Assembly (NCBI GenBank): GCA_003417655.1 | Contig: QVMW01000005.1 | Span: 62,001 to 126,000, forward strand | Length of the DNA stretch: 64,000 nt | Source: Rhodobacteraceae bacterium 63075 | Lineage (GTDB): Bacteria > Pseudomonadota > Alphaproteobacteria > Rhodobacterales > Rhodobacteraceae | Direction of reading: 5' to 3' | Shown here: positions 34,698-43,144 of the stretch, in pieces | Numbering within the stretch: the first letter of the stretch is position 1 | How the letters are laid out: each line of letters opens with the position of its first letter | Made by a program: the position numbers and the translations under genes | Notes under the pieces: model-generated | Seen by the model: only the letters and a program-made list of their open reading frames with translations | What the model was told of the DNA's origin: nothing | Databases searched by the model: none

Positions 34698-35429
34698 ATG
34701 ACCACACCCTTCGATGACGAGCCACATATCCGCAAGCCGGGCGTGATCGCGCGGCTGCGCTCCTCGTTCCTCACCGGCCTCGTGGTAATCATGCCCGTCG
34801 CCCTGACGATCTGGCTGCTCTGGAGCTTCATCGGCTGGGTCGACAGTTTCGTTCTGCCCTTCGTGCCGGCGGGCTACCAGCCCGAAGTTCTGGTCAACCG
34901 CTGGCTCGGGCGCACACCCGGCAGCGAGGACTGGATCCGCGTGAATATCCGCGGTGTCGGCGTGGTGCTCTTCCTGCTCTTCACGATCCTGATCGGCTGG
35001 CTGGCCAAGGGGCTGCTGGGCCGCTCGCTCATCGGCTATGCCGAGGTCATGCTCGACCGCGTCCCCGTGGTCCGCTCGATCTACAACGGGGTCAAGCAGA
35101 TCGCCGAGACGGTCTTCGCCCAGTCCGAGCGCAGCTTCGAGAAGGCCTGCCTGATCCAGTATCCGCGCAAGGACATCTGGGCGATCGGCTTCATCTCCAC
35201 CACGGCCAGGGGCGAGGTGGCCGACAAGGCCGAAACCGGCGGCGCGCTGATGAGTGTCTTCGTGCCGACCACGCCCAACCCGACCTCGGGCTTCCTGCTC
35301 TTTTTCCCGAAATCCGACGTGATCGAACTGGACATGACCGTGGAGGACGCGGCCAAGCTGGTGATCTCGGCGGGGCTGGTCTATCCCAATGCGAAGGACC
35401 CGACCCAGCCGCCAGAGGACGCGGCCTAG
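34698..35429 (+). CDS. DUF502-family membrane protein
   Basis: A 243-residue inner-membrane protein with two helices (about 25-49 and 86-106) and a cytoplasmic or periplasmic C-terminal domain. The family signature PLVRSIYNGVKQ appears here as VPVVRSIYNGVKQIAETVF. FVPTTPNPTSGFLLFFPKSDVIELDMTVEDAAKLVISAGLV is also typical. The function is unknown across the family. The stop codon is directly abutted by a structured repeat that probably ends the transcript. Confidence 0.88.
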   Translation: MTTPFDDEPHIRKPGVIARLRSSFLTGLVVIMPVALTIWLLWSFIGWVDSFVLPFVPAGYQPEVLVNRWLGRTPGSEDWIRVNIRGVGVVLFLLFTILIGWLAKGLLGRSLIGYAEVMLDRVPVVRSIYNGVKQIAETVFAQSERSFEKACLIQYPRKDIWAIGFISTTARGEVADKAETGGALMSVFVPTTPNPTSGFLLFFPKSDVIELDMTVEDAAKLVISAGLVYPNAKDPTQPPEDAA

Positions 35430-35512
35430 GTTTCGAATTTTGCTTCGCAAAATCCGACCGGTTGGGGGCTCTGCCCCCAAACCCCCGGGATATTTGTAGC
35501 AAGAAGAAGGGT
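35430..35512 (+). repeat. 3'-end structured repeat, copy 1
   Basis: Starts immediately after the DUF502 stop. Two hairpins: ATTTTGC-TTC-GCAAAAT and TTGGGGGC-TCT-GCCCCCAA, then CCCCCGGGATATTTG and a CAAGAAGAAG tail. The same arrangement follows the hydroxybutyrate dehydrogenase gene at 36636-36724 in the opposite genome orientation but the same orientation relative to the gene. It probably functions at RNA 3' ends as a terminator. Confidence 0.8.
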
Positions 35513-35595
35513 CGCCTCGACGTTTCGACACACGAATCCGACGCGAAGCCGCGTTGGTTCGGATGTCGCACGCACATCGACTCGGGATGTTCTCG

Positions 35596-36627
35596 TCAGG
35601 CGAACATCGCCCGCAAGTCGGCGCTGGAGCGTTTGCCGATATCGTCCTTGTGCGCAGACAGGAAGACTTCCGCCGCTGCCTCTCCAGCCTGCCTGAGCCG
35701 TGTCAGGACCGTCGGAACCGGGATCATCTTGGTGGCCACGCTCAGCTCGTTCATCAGCGCGTCATCGGAGATCATGTGCATGTTCAGCCGTTTCATGCGC
35801 CCCTCTTCCAGCGTGCCCTCGTCGATGAGCCGCGAGACGAAATCGATGGCCCGCAGCTCGCGCAGCAGCGACGAATTGAAGCTGATCTCGTTGATCCGGT
35901 TGCGGATGTCCTGCGGCGTCTGCGGGACTTGCTCGCGGTGAAGCGGGTTGATGTTGATGACGAGGATGTCATGGGGCAGCTCGGGCGCGTAGAGGGGAAA
36001 GAGCGGCGGGTTGCCCGTGTAGCCGCCGTCCCAGAAGGCTTCCATGCGCCCCGTTTCCGGGTCGGCGATCTCGACGGCGCGGTAGAGCGTTGGCAGGCAG
36101 GCGGAGGCGAGGATCGCATCGGTGCTGATCTCACCGCCGGAAAAGACGCGCGCCTTGCCCGTGCGCACGTTGGTTGCGCCCACGAAGAAGGCCGGGCCGT
36201 CCTCGGCGCAGACGCTCTCGAAGTCGAACTCGTCCACCAGCCCGCGCAGCGGATTGCTGTAAAGCGCGCCCCAGCCATAGGGCGAGACCATGCGGCTCCA
36301 GGCGTCGGCAGCCGCGAAGAAGGGCGAATAGTCGAGCGCCGAGCTGATCGCTTCCGTCTCGGCAAGCCCGAACCAGGCCGGCATGCTCTCGTCGTCGAGC
36401 GCGCCGATGCGGCGCCAGAGCCAGGCGAGGTTCTCGCGCGCGGCCTCGGGCCCGCCGTTGACAAGCCCTGCCTTGAGCGCCGCACCGTTGAGCGCGCCTG
36501 CCGATGTGCCGGAAATGCCGGCGATCTCCAGATCGGGCTCGGCCAGCAGCCGATCGAGCACGCCCCATGTAAAGGCGCCATGCGCGCCGCCGCCTTGCAG
36601 GGCCAGGTTGATACGACGTGCGCTCAC
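35596..36627 (-). CDS. Patatin-like phospholipase
   Basis: A serine acyl hydrolase of the patatin family (343 residues). The oxyanion loop is QGGGAHGAFTWGVLDRLL (11-28), the nucleophile Ser42 lies in GISGTSAGALNG, and the catalytic Asp200 lies in the DGG motif (AFWDGGYTGNPPLFPL). There is no signal peptide, so it is cytoplasmic or exported by another route. It probably releases fatty acids from phospholipids or storage lipids; the neighbouring 3-hydroxybutyrate dehydrogenase hints at a polyhydroxybutyrate or fatty-acid context, but a structured repeat separates the two genes. Confidence 0.9.
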   Translation of the reverse strand: MSARRINLALQGGGAHGAFTWGVLDRLLAEPDLEIAGISGTSAGALNGAALKAGLVNGGPEAARENLAWLWRRIGALDDESMPAWFGLAETEAISSALDYSPFFAAADAWSRMVSPYGWGALYSNPLRGLVDEFDFESVCAEDGPAFFVGATNVRTGKARVFSGGEISTDAILASACLPTLYRAVEIADPETGRMEAFWDGGYTGNPPLFPLYAPELPHDILVININPLHREQVPQTPQDIRNRINEISFNSSLLRELRAIDFVSRLIDEGTLEEGRMKRLNMHMISDDALMNELSVATKMIPVPTVLTRLRQAGEAAAEVFLSAHKDDIGKRSSADLRAMFA

Positions 36628-36635
36628 ACCCGGCT

Positions 36636-36724
36636 CCCTTTTTCTTGCCGCAAATATCCCGGGGGAGTTTGAGGGGGCAGCGCCCCCTCAACCGGTCGGA
36701 TTTTGCGAAGCAAAATTCGAAACC
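36636..36724 (-). repeat. 3'-end structured repeat, copy 2
   Basis: On the minus strand it starts 3 bp after the dehydrogenase stop with the same GGTTTCGAATTTTGC opening and hairpin as copy 1. The second hairpin is TTGAGGGGGC-GCT-GCCCCCTCAA, which differs from copy 1 by paired changes that keep the stem. It then runs into CCCCCGGGATATTTG and a CAAGAAAAAGGG tail. Confidence 0.8.
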
Positions 36725-36727
36725 AAC

Positions 36728-37513
36728 TCACAGCGCCGTCCAGCCGCCATCCACGCTGATCGTCGTCCCCGTGATCTGCGCCGCCGCGTCAGAGGCCAGG
36801 AAGACCGCCGTGCCGCCCATCTGCTCGACCGTGGCGAACGCCTTGGAGGGCTGGCGCTTGAGCATGACATCCCGGATGACATCCTCGCGGCTCATGTCGT
36901 ATTCCTTCATCGTGTCCGGGATCTGCGCCTCGACAAGCGGAGTGAGCACGTAGCCGGGGCAGATCGCGTTGGCGGTGATCGGCTCCTCGGCGGTCTCCAG
37001 CGCGGTGGTCTTGGTCAGGCCGACAACGCCGTGCTTGGCCGCGATATAGGCCGATTTGTAGGGCGAGGCCGTCAGGCCATGGGCCGAGGCGATGTTGATC
37101 ACGCGGCCCCAGCCCGCCTTGCGCATATGCGGCAGGGCCGCCGCCGTGGTGTGAAAGGCGGAAGACAGGTTGATCGCGATGATCGCGTCCCATTTTTCGC
37201 TCGGGAAGGCATCGATCGGGGCGACATGCTGGATTCCCGCGTTGTTGATGAGAATGTCGCAGGCCCCCGCCTCTTCGACCAATTGGCGGCACTCGTCGGG
37301 GTTGGACATGTCCGCTTTGATATAGCGCGCGCGGCGGCCCGTCTCCTTGGCGATTTCCGCGGCGAGGGCGTGATCCTCCTCGCGGTCGGTGAAGGAATTG
37401 AGCACCACATCCGCGCCCGCCTTCGCCATCTCCCGGGCGATTCCGAGCCCGATCCCCGAATTGGACCCCGTGATGATTGCCGTTTTGCCGCCGAGATTCG
37501 ATGTGAGTGTCAT
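36728..37513 (-). CDS. bdhA: 3-hydroxybutyrate dehydrogenase (short-chain dehydrogenase)
   Basis: An NAD-dependent short-chain dehydrogenase (261 residues) converting 3-hydroxybutyrate and acetoacetate. TGSNSGIG (15-22) binds the cofactor, NNAG is present, and the catalytic residues are Ser143, Tyr156 and Lys160 (SPYKSAYIAAKHGVVGLTKTTALE). The BdhA-type segments INNAGIQHVAPIDAFP, NAICPGYVLTPLVEAQIPD and MLKRQPSKAFATVEQMGGTAVFLASDAAAQITGTTISVDGGW support the substrate call. ATG at 37513 is preceded by GGAGGG; the ATG 12 bp upstream overlaps that ribosome site. Confidence 0.9.
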   Translation of the reverse strand: MTLTSNLGGKTAIITGSNSGIGLGIAREMAKAGADVVLNSFTDREEDHALAAEIAKETGRRARYIKADMSNPDECRQLVEEAGACDILINNAGIQHVAPIDAFPSEKWDAIIAINLSSAFHTTAAALPHMRKAGWGRVINIASAHGLTASPYKSAYIAAKHGVVGLTKTTALETAEEPITANAICPGYVLTPLVEAQIPDTMKEYDMSREDVIRDVMLKRQPSKAFATVEQMGGTAVFLASDAAAQITGTTISVDGGWTAL

Positions 37514-37663
37514 GCCGCCCTCCATGATGACTTTGCAGGTGCAGCAATACAGTGTGGGGCGATGCGGTTAAAGGGGAAGCTGCAAGGCCGGAGGCCGCCC
37601 CGGCCTGCCGCCGCCGCCCGTGCTCGGTGTCCGCAGGCCAACCGCGCTGTGCGGAACCAGAAC

Positions 37664-37739
37664 AAAAAAAACGCCGGCACAAGGCCGGCGTCCAGTTATT
37701 GAGGCAGGTTTCATACAGGCAAGAAACCTATCGAGCAGT
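37664..37739 (-). ncRNA. Candidate small RNA with own promoter and terminator
   Basis: On the minus strand TTGGCC (37769-37774) and TATAAA (37746-37751) are 17 bp apart, predicting a start near 37739. The transcript of about 76 nt would contain a 7-bp hairpin, AGGTTTC/GAAACCT. It ends in ACGCCGGC/GCCGGCGT (37684-37691 with 37671-37678, loop 5 nt) plus eight U residues (37664-37671). No ORF fits, and the next minus-strand gene (bdhA) starts 150 bp further on. I do not recognise the RNA. Confidence 0.6.
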
Positions 37740-37853
37740 AACCCCTTTATAAGACTTCCAAGCCCCGAGGCCAAGCTAAAAGTTTGTATTGCGATTCAGC
37801 ACCCGTTAGGATTTGACCGAGAAAAACAAGGATCGAGCGGGATTGTCACCAAA

Positions 37854-39668
37854 ATGAGATCAGTTTTTTTCCGTTATACGATGGGTATTTGCGCCGCGAT
37901 ATTCGCGCTGATTGCGGCGAATCCCGCCAGCGCGGAGCCCCGGCATGGCATAGCTATGTATGGTGCCCCCGCCCTGCCACCAGATTTTGATCACCTGCCC
38001 TATGCCAACCCCGAGGCCCCCAAGGGCGGCCAGCTCGTCACGGGCAACACCGGCGGCTTCGACAGCCTCAACCCGTTCATCCTCAAGGGCACCGCCCCCT
38101 GGCAGCTTCGTTTTCTCGGCTACGAGTCGCTCATGGGCCGGAACTGGGACGAGCCCTTCTCGCTTTACGGTCTTCTGGCCGAATCGGTCGAGACGGGCCC
38201 GAATCGCGAATGGGTCGAATTCACCCTGCGCCCCGAGGCGCGGTTTTCCGATGGCAGCCCGGTCACCGTCGAGGATGTGATCTGGTCCTACGAGACGCTC
38301 GGTGCCGAGGGCCACCCGCGCTATCGCGGCTTCATGTCCAGCGTGGAGGGCATCGACCAGACCGGCCCGCGCTCCGTCAGGATCACCTTCAACACCGCCA
38401 ACCGCGAGCTGGCGCTGATTGCGGGGCTGCGCCCGATCCTGAAGAAAGCCCAGTGGGAAGGCCACGCCTTTGACGAGTCCGGCTTCGACATCGCCCCCAT
38501 CGGCACGGCGGCCTATGTGATCGACAGCTACGAGCCGAACCGCACCCTCACCCTCAAGCGCAACCCCGATTACTGGGCCAGGGACCTGCCGCTGCGGCGC
38601 GGAACGGCGAATTTCGACGAGATCCGCATCGAGATCTTCGCCGATGGCACGGTGCTGAAGGAGGCCTTCAAGTCCGGCGTGCTCAACGTCATCCGCGAGA
38701 CCAACGCCGCCAAGTGGCAGAAAACCTATGATTTCCCGGCCGTCCAGCGCGGCGATATCGTCAAATCCGAGATCCCCGACGGCAAGCCCTCGGGCATCAC
38801 CGGCTTCGTGATGAACCTGCGCAACCCGCTCTTTGAAGACTGGCGCGTGCGCGAGGCGCTCATTCTCGCCTTCAACTTCGAGTTCATGAACGAGGTCATC
38901 ACGGGCGCGAGCCAGCGGCGGATCACCTCCTATTTCTCCGGCACGGAGCTGGGGATGCGCGAGGGCCCCGCGACGCGACGCGTCCGCGCGCTGCTCGAGC
39001 CCTTCGCCGATACGCTTCCGCCCGGCACGCTCGAAGGCTATGCCCTGCCCGTCTCGGACGGCACCAAGCGCAACCGGGGCAATTTGCGCAAGGCTCTGCG
39101 CCTGCTCCGGCAGGCCGGCTGGACCACCGAGAGCGGCGTTCTGCGCAACGCGCAAGGCGAGCCCTTCGAGTTCACCATCCTGCTGGCGCAGGGCGCATCC
39201 GAGCTTCAGGCCTTCGCCGATATCTACATCCAGGCGCTCGAGCGGCTGGGGATCAAGGCGCGCGTGCAGACCGTGGACAGCGCGCAGTATTTCGCCCGCC
39301 AGAACGCGTATGACTTCGACATGACCGACATCCGCCGGGGCTTCTCGCTTTCGCCCGGCAACGAGCAGCGGCTTTACTGGGGCAGCGACGGCGTGGACAC
39401 GCCCGGCTCGCGCAACCTGATGGGGATGAACTCGCCTGCCGCCGAGGCGATGATCGGCACGATGGTCGAGACGGACGACCGCGACGAGTTCGTCTCGGCG
39501 GTGCGTGCGCTCGACCGCGTGCTGACGGCCGGGCGCTATGTGATCCCGACCTATGCCTATGGCGTCAGCCGCATCGCGCATCGCAAGGAGCTGAAATATC
39601 CCGATGTGATCCCGGTGAACGGCGATGGCTACTGGTTCATGCCGGATGTGTGGTGGTACGAGGAGTAG
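37854..39668 (+). CDS. Extracellular solute-binding protein (peptide/YejA-like), SBP family 5
   Basis: Periplasmic binding protein of an oligopeptide-type ABC importer (604 residues). The signal peptide is MRSVFFRYTMGICAAIFALIAANPASA-EP. The mature N-terminus HGIAMYGAPALPPDFDHLPYANPEAPKGGQLV with FDSLNPFILKG is typical of YejA-like proteins. VEFTLRPEARFSDGSPVTVEDVIWSYE is the family 5 signature. Upstream codons to 37620 run through the candidate small RNA and were excluded. No permease or ATPase genes follow, so the binding protein is orphaned here or its partners lie elsewhere. Confidence 0.9.
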   Translation: MRSVFFRYTMGICAAIFALIAANPASAEPRHGIAMYGAPALPPDFDHLPYANPEAPKGGQLVTGNTGGFDSLNPFILKGTAPWQLRFLGYESLMGRNWDEPFSLYGLLAESVETGPNREWVEFTLRPEARFSDGSPVTVEDVIWSYETLGAEGHPRYRGFMSSVEGIDQTGPRSVRITFNTANRELALIAGLRPILKKAQWEGHAFDESGFDIAPIGTAAYVIDSYEPNRTLTLKRNPDYWARDLPLRRGTANFDEIRIEIFADGTVLKEAFKSGVLNVIRETNAAKWQKTYDFPAVQRGDIVKSEIPDGKPSGITGFVMNLRNPLFEDWRVREALILAFNFEFMNEVITGASQRRITSYFSGTELGMREGPATRRVRALLEPFADTLPPGTLEGYALPVSDGTKRNRGNLRKALRLLRQAGWTTESGVLRNAQGEPFEFTILLAQGASELQAFADIYIQALERLGIKARVQTVDSAQYFARQNAYDFDMTDIRRGFSLSPGNEQRLYWGSDGVDTPGSRNLMGMNSPAAEAMIGTMVETDDRDEFVSAVRALDRVLTAGRYVIPTYAYGVSRIAHRKELKYPDVIPVNGDGYWFMPDVWWYEE

Positions 39669-39743
39669 GTGGCTGCTTGGTCACCTGAAAGCGCATCTCT
39701 CTTTACTGAGATATTCTCTCTCCCCCGGATCGCCCCGCGATCC

Positions 39744-39875
39744 GGTTCGCGCCCGACCCCGCCCCCCAGGGCGGGCGCGAAGTGTTGTAACGGTCAGTCC
39801 TGGTGCGACCTTCGTGCTTTGAAGAGATGTCTCGACAAGTGTCACCGCGCCCACCCTCGGGGTCGGGCGCGAACC
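39744..39875. repeat. 18-bp perfect inverted repeat between convergent genes
   Basis: GGTTCGCGCCCGACCCCG (39744-39761) has its exact inverse complement at 39858-39875, with a 96-bp spacer. The left arm can alternatively pair locally with CGGGCGCG (about 39772-39779). The element fills the gap between the convergent solute-binding and XRE-cupin genes and may act as a two-way transcription end. Confidence 0.7.
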
Positions 39876-39917
39876 TAGCGTCTCACTCCTCTTCAGTGAT
39901 CCGAATACCGGATCCAC

Positions 39918-40544
39918 CTACACCAGCGAGGTCACCCAGAGTACCGTCGCATCGTCGGGGCTGGTCGAGACGAGGTTGTGCCCCATCGAGGCGTCGTAAT
40001 AGGCGCTGTCGCCGCGGCGCATCTCTATGGGCTCGTAGAACTCGGTATAGAGCGTGACGACGCCTGTCAGCACGTAGAGAAACTCCTCGCCGTCATGGCG
40101 CACCCAGCCGTCGAACTCCTCCATCGCGCGTGCCCGGATGCGCGCGCGATAGGGCAACATCTTCTTCTTGGTCAGGCTCTCGGCCATCAGCACGTGCTCG
40201 TAGGTCGCCGTGACATGCGCCGCGCCCTCGCCTTCGCGCGTCAGGCTCATGCGCCCGTTGACCTGCTCTTTCTCCGGCGGGGTGAAAAGCTGCGGCACGC
40301 TGATCTGCAGCCCCGAGGCCAGCTTCTTGAGCGCCTCGTAGGTGGGCGACATCTGGCCATTCTCGATCTTCGAGAGCGTCGAGCGGGCGAGCCCCGCCTG
40401 CTTGCTCGCCTGTTCCAGCGTCAGCCCCAGCTCGCGGCGCAGCTCGCGCACGCGCGCGCCGAGGTCGAGCTCGGCGGCGACGAGCGGCTCGCCGTTCTCG
40501 CGGGCGATTCGAATGAGTGATCTGGGGTCGGCGCGGTCGGTCAT
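39918..40544 (-). CDS. XRE-family regulator with C-terminal cupin domain
   Basis: A 208-residue repressor-type protein. An HTH_3/XRE domain (about 30-85) reads GARVRELRRELGLTLEQASKQAGLARSTLSKIENGQMSPTYEALKKLASGLQI. A cupin sensor domain (about 110-205) includes EFLYVLTGVVTLYTEFYEPIEMRRGDSAYYDASMGHNLVS. The start at 40544 is preferred over longer in-frame ATGs because GAGAG precedes it. It is divergent from the acyl-CoA ligase gene across 65 bp and probably controls it, with a small ligand bound in the cupin barrel (inference). Confidence 0.88.
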   Translation of the reverse strand: MTDRADPRSLIRIARENGEPLVAAELDLGARVRELRRELGLTLEQASKQAGLARSTLSKIENGQMSPTYEALKKLASGLQISVPQLFTPPEKEQVNGRMSLTREGEGAAHVTATYEHVLMAESLTKKKMLPYRARIRARAMEEFDGWVRHDGEEFLYVLTGVVTLYTEFYEPIEMRRGDSAYYDASMGHNLVSTSPDDATVLWVTSLV

Positions 40545-40609
40545 GCTGGCTCTCATAAGCCGCGCCCGGCGCTCTTGCAACTGCGCGGCCCGCGCCGTAG
40601 CACTCCGTC

Positions 40610-42130
40610 ATGACAGGCAACGCCCTCTCAGAGTTCGACACGGGGCCCTTCGCCCCCTGCCCCGCGCCCTTCAACATGGCCGCCCATGTGCTGGCGCGCG
40701 CGCGCGCGCAGCCGGACAAGATCGCCCTGTCGGTGATGAAACTGTCGGGCTCGTCGCGCTGGAGCTACGGCAGGCTCGAAGCCGCCGTGCGCGGCACCGG
40801 CACGGGGCTCTTGCAGCTCGGGCTGAAACCCGGCGACATTCTCCTCCTGCGGCTCGGCAACACGGTGGATTTCCCCATCGCCTATCTCGGGGCCATCGCC
40901 GTGGGCATCGTCCCGGTCCCGACCTCCGCGCAGCTCACCCTGCCCGAGGTGGAAGCAATGATCGAGACGTTGCAGCCCGCCGCCGTGACCGTGGAGGCGG
41001 GGCTCGCCTGCCCCGAACAGGGCGATTTCACGCGGATCGACACGGCCAGCCTCGCCGCCCTGCGCGAGCTGCCGCCCGCGGACTACGCCATGGGCGATCC
41101 CGGGCGGCTGGCCTATATCGTCTATACTTCCGGCACATCGGGCCGCCCCCGCGCCGTCATGCACGCCCACCGCGCGATCTGGGCGCGGCAGATGATGATG
41201 GAGGGCTGGTATGACCTGCGGACAAGCGACCGGCTCTGCCATGCCGGCGCGTTCAACTGGACCTATACCCTCGGCACAGGCCTCATGGACCCCTGGACCA
41301 TGGGAGCCACCGCGCTGATCCCCGAGGCGGGTATCGCGCCGGAGCGCCTCCCGCTGCTGATGAAACGCTTCGATGCGACGATCTTCGCCGCCGCACCCGG
41401 GGTCTACCGCAAGGTCCTCAAGCAGGGTTCACAGCTCTCCCTTCCCAAGCTGCGCCACGGGCTCTCGGCTGGCGAGAAACTTGGCGAGACAGTCCGAAAG
41501 GACTGGCGCGCAGCCACCGGGACTGAGCTCTACGAAGCCTACGGCATGTCCGAATGCTCGACTTTCATCTCTTCCTGCCCCGCCTCACCCGCCCTTGCAG
41601 GCGCGCTCGGCACCCCCCAGCATGGCCGCCACATCGCGCTTCTGGGCGCGGATGGCGCGCCCGTCCCTCTCTGCGAGATCGGCGAGATCGCCGTGCATGA
41701 GAGCGACCCGGGCCTGATGCTCGGCTATCTCGGGGCCGAGGCGGAGACCCGCGCGCGCTTCACCGGGCCATGGTTCCGCACCGGCGATCTGGGCCATGCC
41801 GATGCCTCGGGCCAGATCTTCTACCACGGCCGCCGCGACGACATGATGAACGCGGGCGGCTACCGTGTCTCGCCGCTCGAAGTCGAGGCGGCGCTGCACG
41901 GGATCGAGGGGGTCGAGGCGCTTGCCGTCACCGATATCGAGGTCAAGGAAGGCGTGCGCATCATCGCCTGTTTCTACACGGGCGCGGAGGCGGACGGCGC
42001 ACTCAAGGCCCGCGCCGAGGAACGGCTTGCCGCCTACAAGCGCCCCAAGCTCTACCGGCGGCTGGAGGCCCTGCCCACCGGCCCCAACGGCAAGCTCAAG
42101 CGCGCCGAGCTGCGCGAATACGCAACCTAG
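40610..42130 (+). CDS. Acyl/aryl-CoA synthetase (AMP-forming)
   Basis: An adenylate-forming ligase of 506 residues. The phosphate loop is YTSGTSGRPR (172-181). The A5-type motif is YEAYGMSECS, the hinge region WFRTGDLGHADASGQIFYHGRRDDMMNAGGYRVSPLEVE is complete, and the C-terminal catalytic lysine lies in TGPNGKLKRAEL. Its layout resembles benzoate-CoA ligase and medium-chain/aryl-CoA ligases; the true acid cannot be named. It is divergent from the XRE-cupin regulator and is followed by a DsbA-fold enzyme gene after 52 bp. Confidence 0.87.
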   Translation: MTGNALSEFDTGPFAPCPAPFNMAAHVLARARAQPDKIALSVMKLSGSSRWSYGRLEAAVRGTGTGLLQLGLKPGDILLLRLGNTVDFPIAYLGAIAVGIVPVPTSAQLTLPEVEAMIETLQPAAVTVEAGLACPEQGDFTRIDTASLAALRELPPADYAMGDPGRLAYIVYTSGTSGRPRAVMHAHRAIWARQMMMEGWYDLRTSDRLCHAGAFNWTYTLGTGLMDPWTMGATALIPEAGIAPERLPLLMKRFDATIFAAAPGVYRKVLKQGSQLSLPKLRHGLSAGEKLGETVRKDWRAATGTELYEAYGMSECSTFISSCPASPALAGALGTPQHGRHIALLGADGAPVPLCEIGEIAVHESDPGLMLGYLGAEAETRARFTGPWFRTGDLGHADASGQIFYHGRRDDMMNAGGYRVSPLEVEAALHGIEGVEALAVTDIEVKEGVRIIACFYTGAEADGALKARAEERLAAYKRPKLYRRLEALPTGPNGKLKRAELREYAT

Positions 42131-42182
42131 ACCTGCGTTTTCGCGCTGGCATCGCCCCCGCAAAACGCGCTAAGCCCTTGCC

Positions 42183-42821
42183 ATGATAAAACTCGACATC
42201 CTCTCCGATCCGATCTGCCCGTGGTGCTATATCGGCAAGGCCCAGCTTGATCGCGCGCTCGAACAGCGCCCCGATCATCCCTTCGTGGTCGAATGGCACC
42301 CGTTCCAGCTCAACCCCGACATGCCCGCCGAGGGCATGGACCGGCGCGCCTATCTCGAAGCCAAGTTCGGCGGCAAGGAAGACGCGCTCGAGGCCTACAA
42401 GCCAGTTGTGGAACACGCCGCGAAGGCCGGTCTCGAGATCGAGTTCGACAAGATCGAGAAGACACCCAACACGCTCGACGCCCACAGGCTGATCCACTGG
42501 GCCGGGATCGAGGGAAAGCAGACCCCCGTCGTCTCCGCCCTCTTTCGCGCCTACTTCAAGGAAGGGCGCGATATCGGCGCGGCGGAGGTCCTGGCCGATA
42601 TCGCCGACAGTGCCGGGCTCGACGCTGCGGCGATCCTCAAGCTTCTGAACAGCGATGCCGATGCGCAGGCCATCGCCGAGCGCGACACCCATTCGCGCGA
42701 GATGGGCGTCACGTCCGTGCCCACCTTCATCGTCGCCTCGCAACACGCCGTCCCCGGCGCGCAGCCGCCCGAGCTCTGGCTCAAGGTGATCGACGAGATC
42801 ATGGAGCAAGACGCGGAATGA
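42183..42821 (+). CDS. DsbA-family oxidoreductase (FrnE/HCCA isomerase-like)
   Basis: A cytoplasmic thioredoxin-fold protein with a helical insertion (212 residues). MIKLDILSDPICPWCYIGKAQLDRAL carries the CPWC motif (Cys12, Cys15). Later family landmarks are WHPFQLNPDMPAEGMDRRAYL, NTLDAHRLIHWA and GVTSVPTFIV, which contains the conserved cis-proline. It may be a disulfide isomerase, a polyketide-type oxidoreductase or a GSH-dependent isomerase. Its stop overlaps the start of the channel gene by 4 bp. Confidence 0.85.
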   Translation: MIKLDILSDPICPWCYIGKAQLDRALEQRPDHPFVVEWHPFQLNPDMPAEGMDRRAYLEAKFGGKEDALEAYKPVVEHAAKAGLEIEFDKIEKTPNTLDAHRLIHWAGIEGKQTPVVSALFRAYFKEGRDIGAAEVLADIADSAGLDAAAILKLLNSDADAQAIAERDTHSREMGVTSVPTFIVASQHAVPGAQPPELWLKVIDEIMEQDAE

Positions 42822-43144
42822 CGCTGTCCAACCGTTCCTTGATCGGGCTCTTGCTGACGGTGATCGGCCTCGGCACGGTCTTTTTCAAATATGCCGAGGG
42901 CTGGAGCTGGCTCGACGCCTATTTCTTCACGGTGGTGACGCTCTCCACCGTGGGCTACGGCAGCCTCGTGCCGGCCACGGCGCTCGGCAAGATCGGCACG
43001 ACGGTCTTCATCTTCCTCGGCCTCGGCATCTTCGCCCTGGCGATCCAGCAATTCGGCCATTTCGCCTTCCTGCGCCGGCGGCGCAAGGTGATCGAGAAGC
43101 GCAAGGCGGACAGCGCGGCAAGCGGCAGCGACGATGAGTTCTGA
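42818..43144 (+). CDS. Small two-helix potassium channel (ion channel domain)
   Basis: A 108-residue membrane protein. A first helix at about 8-24 (LIGLLLTVIGLGTVFF) is followed by a pore helix and the selectivity filter in YFFTVVTLSTVGYGSLVPAT (TVGYG). A second helix at about 63-82 (GTTVFIFLGLGIFALAIQQF) precedes a short basic cytoplasmic tail. It would need to assemble as a tetramer, and it has no regulatory domain. ATG overlaps the previous gene (ATGA) and the end overlaps the MFS gene by 11 bp, so it is part of a tightly packed operon. Confidence 0.85.
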   Translation: MTLSNRSLIGLLLTVIGLGTVFFKYAEGWSWLDAYFFTVVTLSTVGYGSLVPATALGKIGTTVFIFLGLGIFALAIQQFGHFAFLRRRRKVIEKRKADSAASGSDDEF

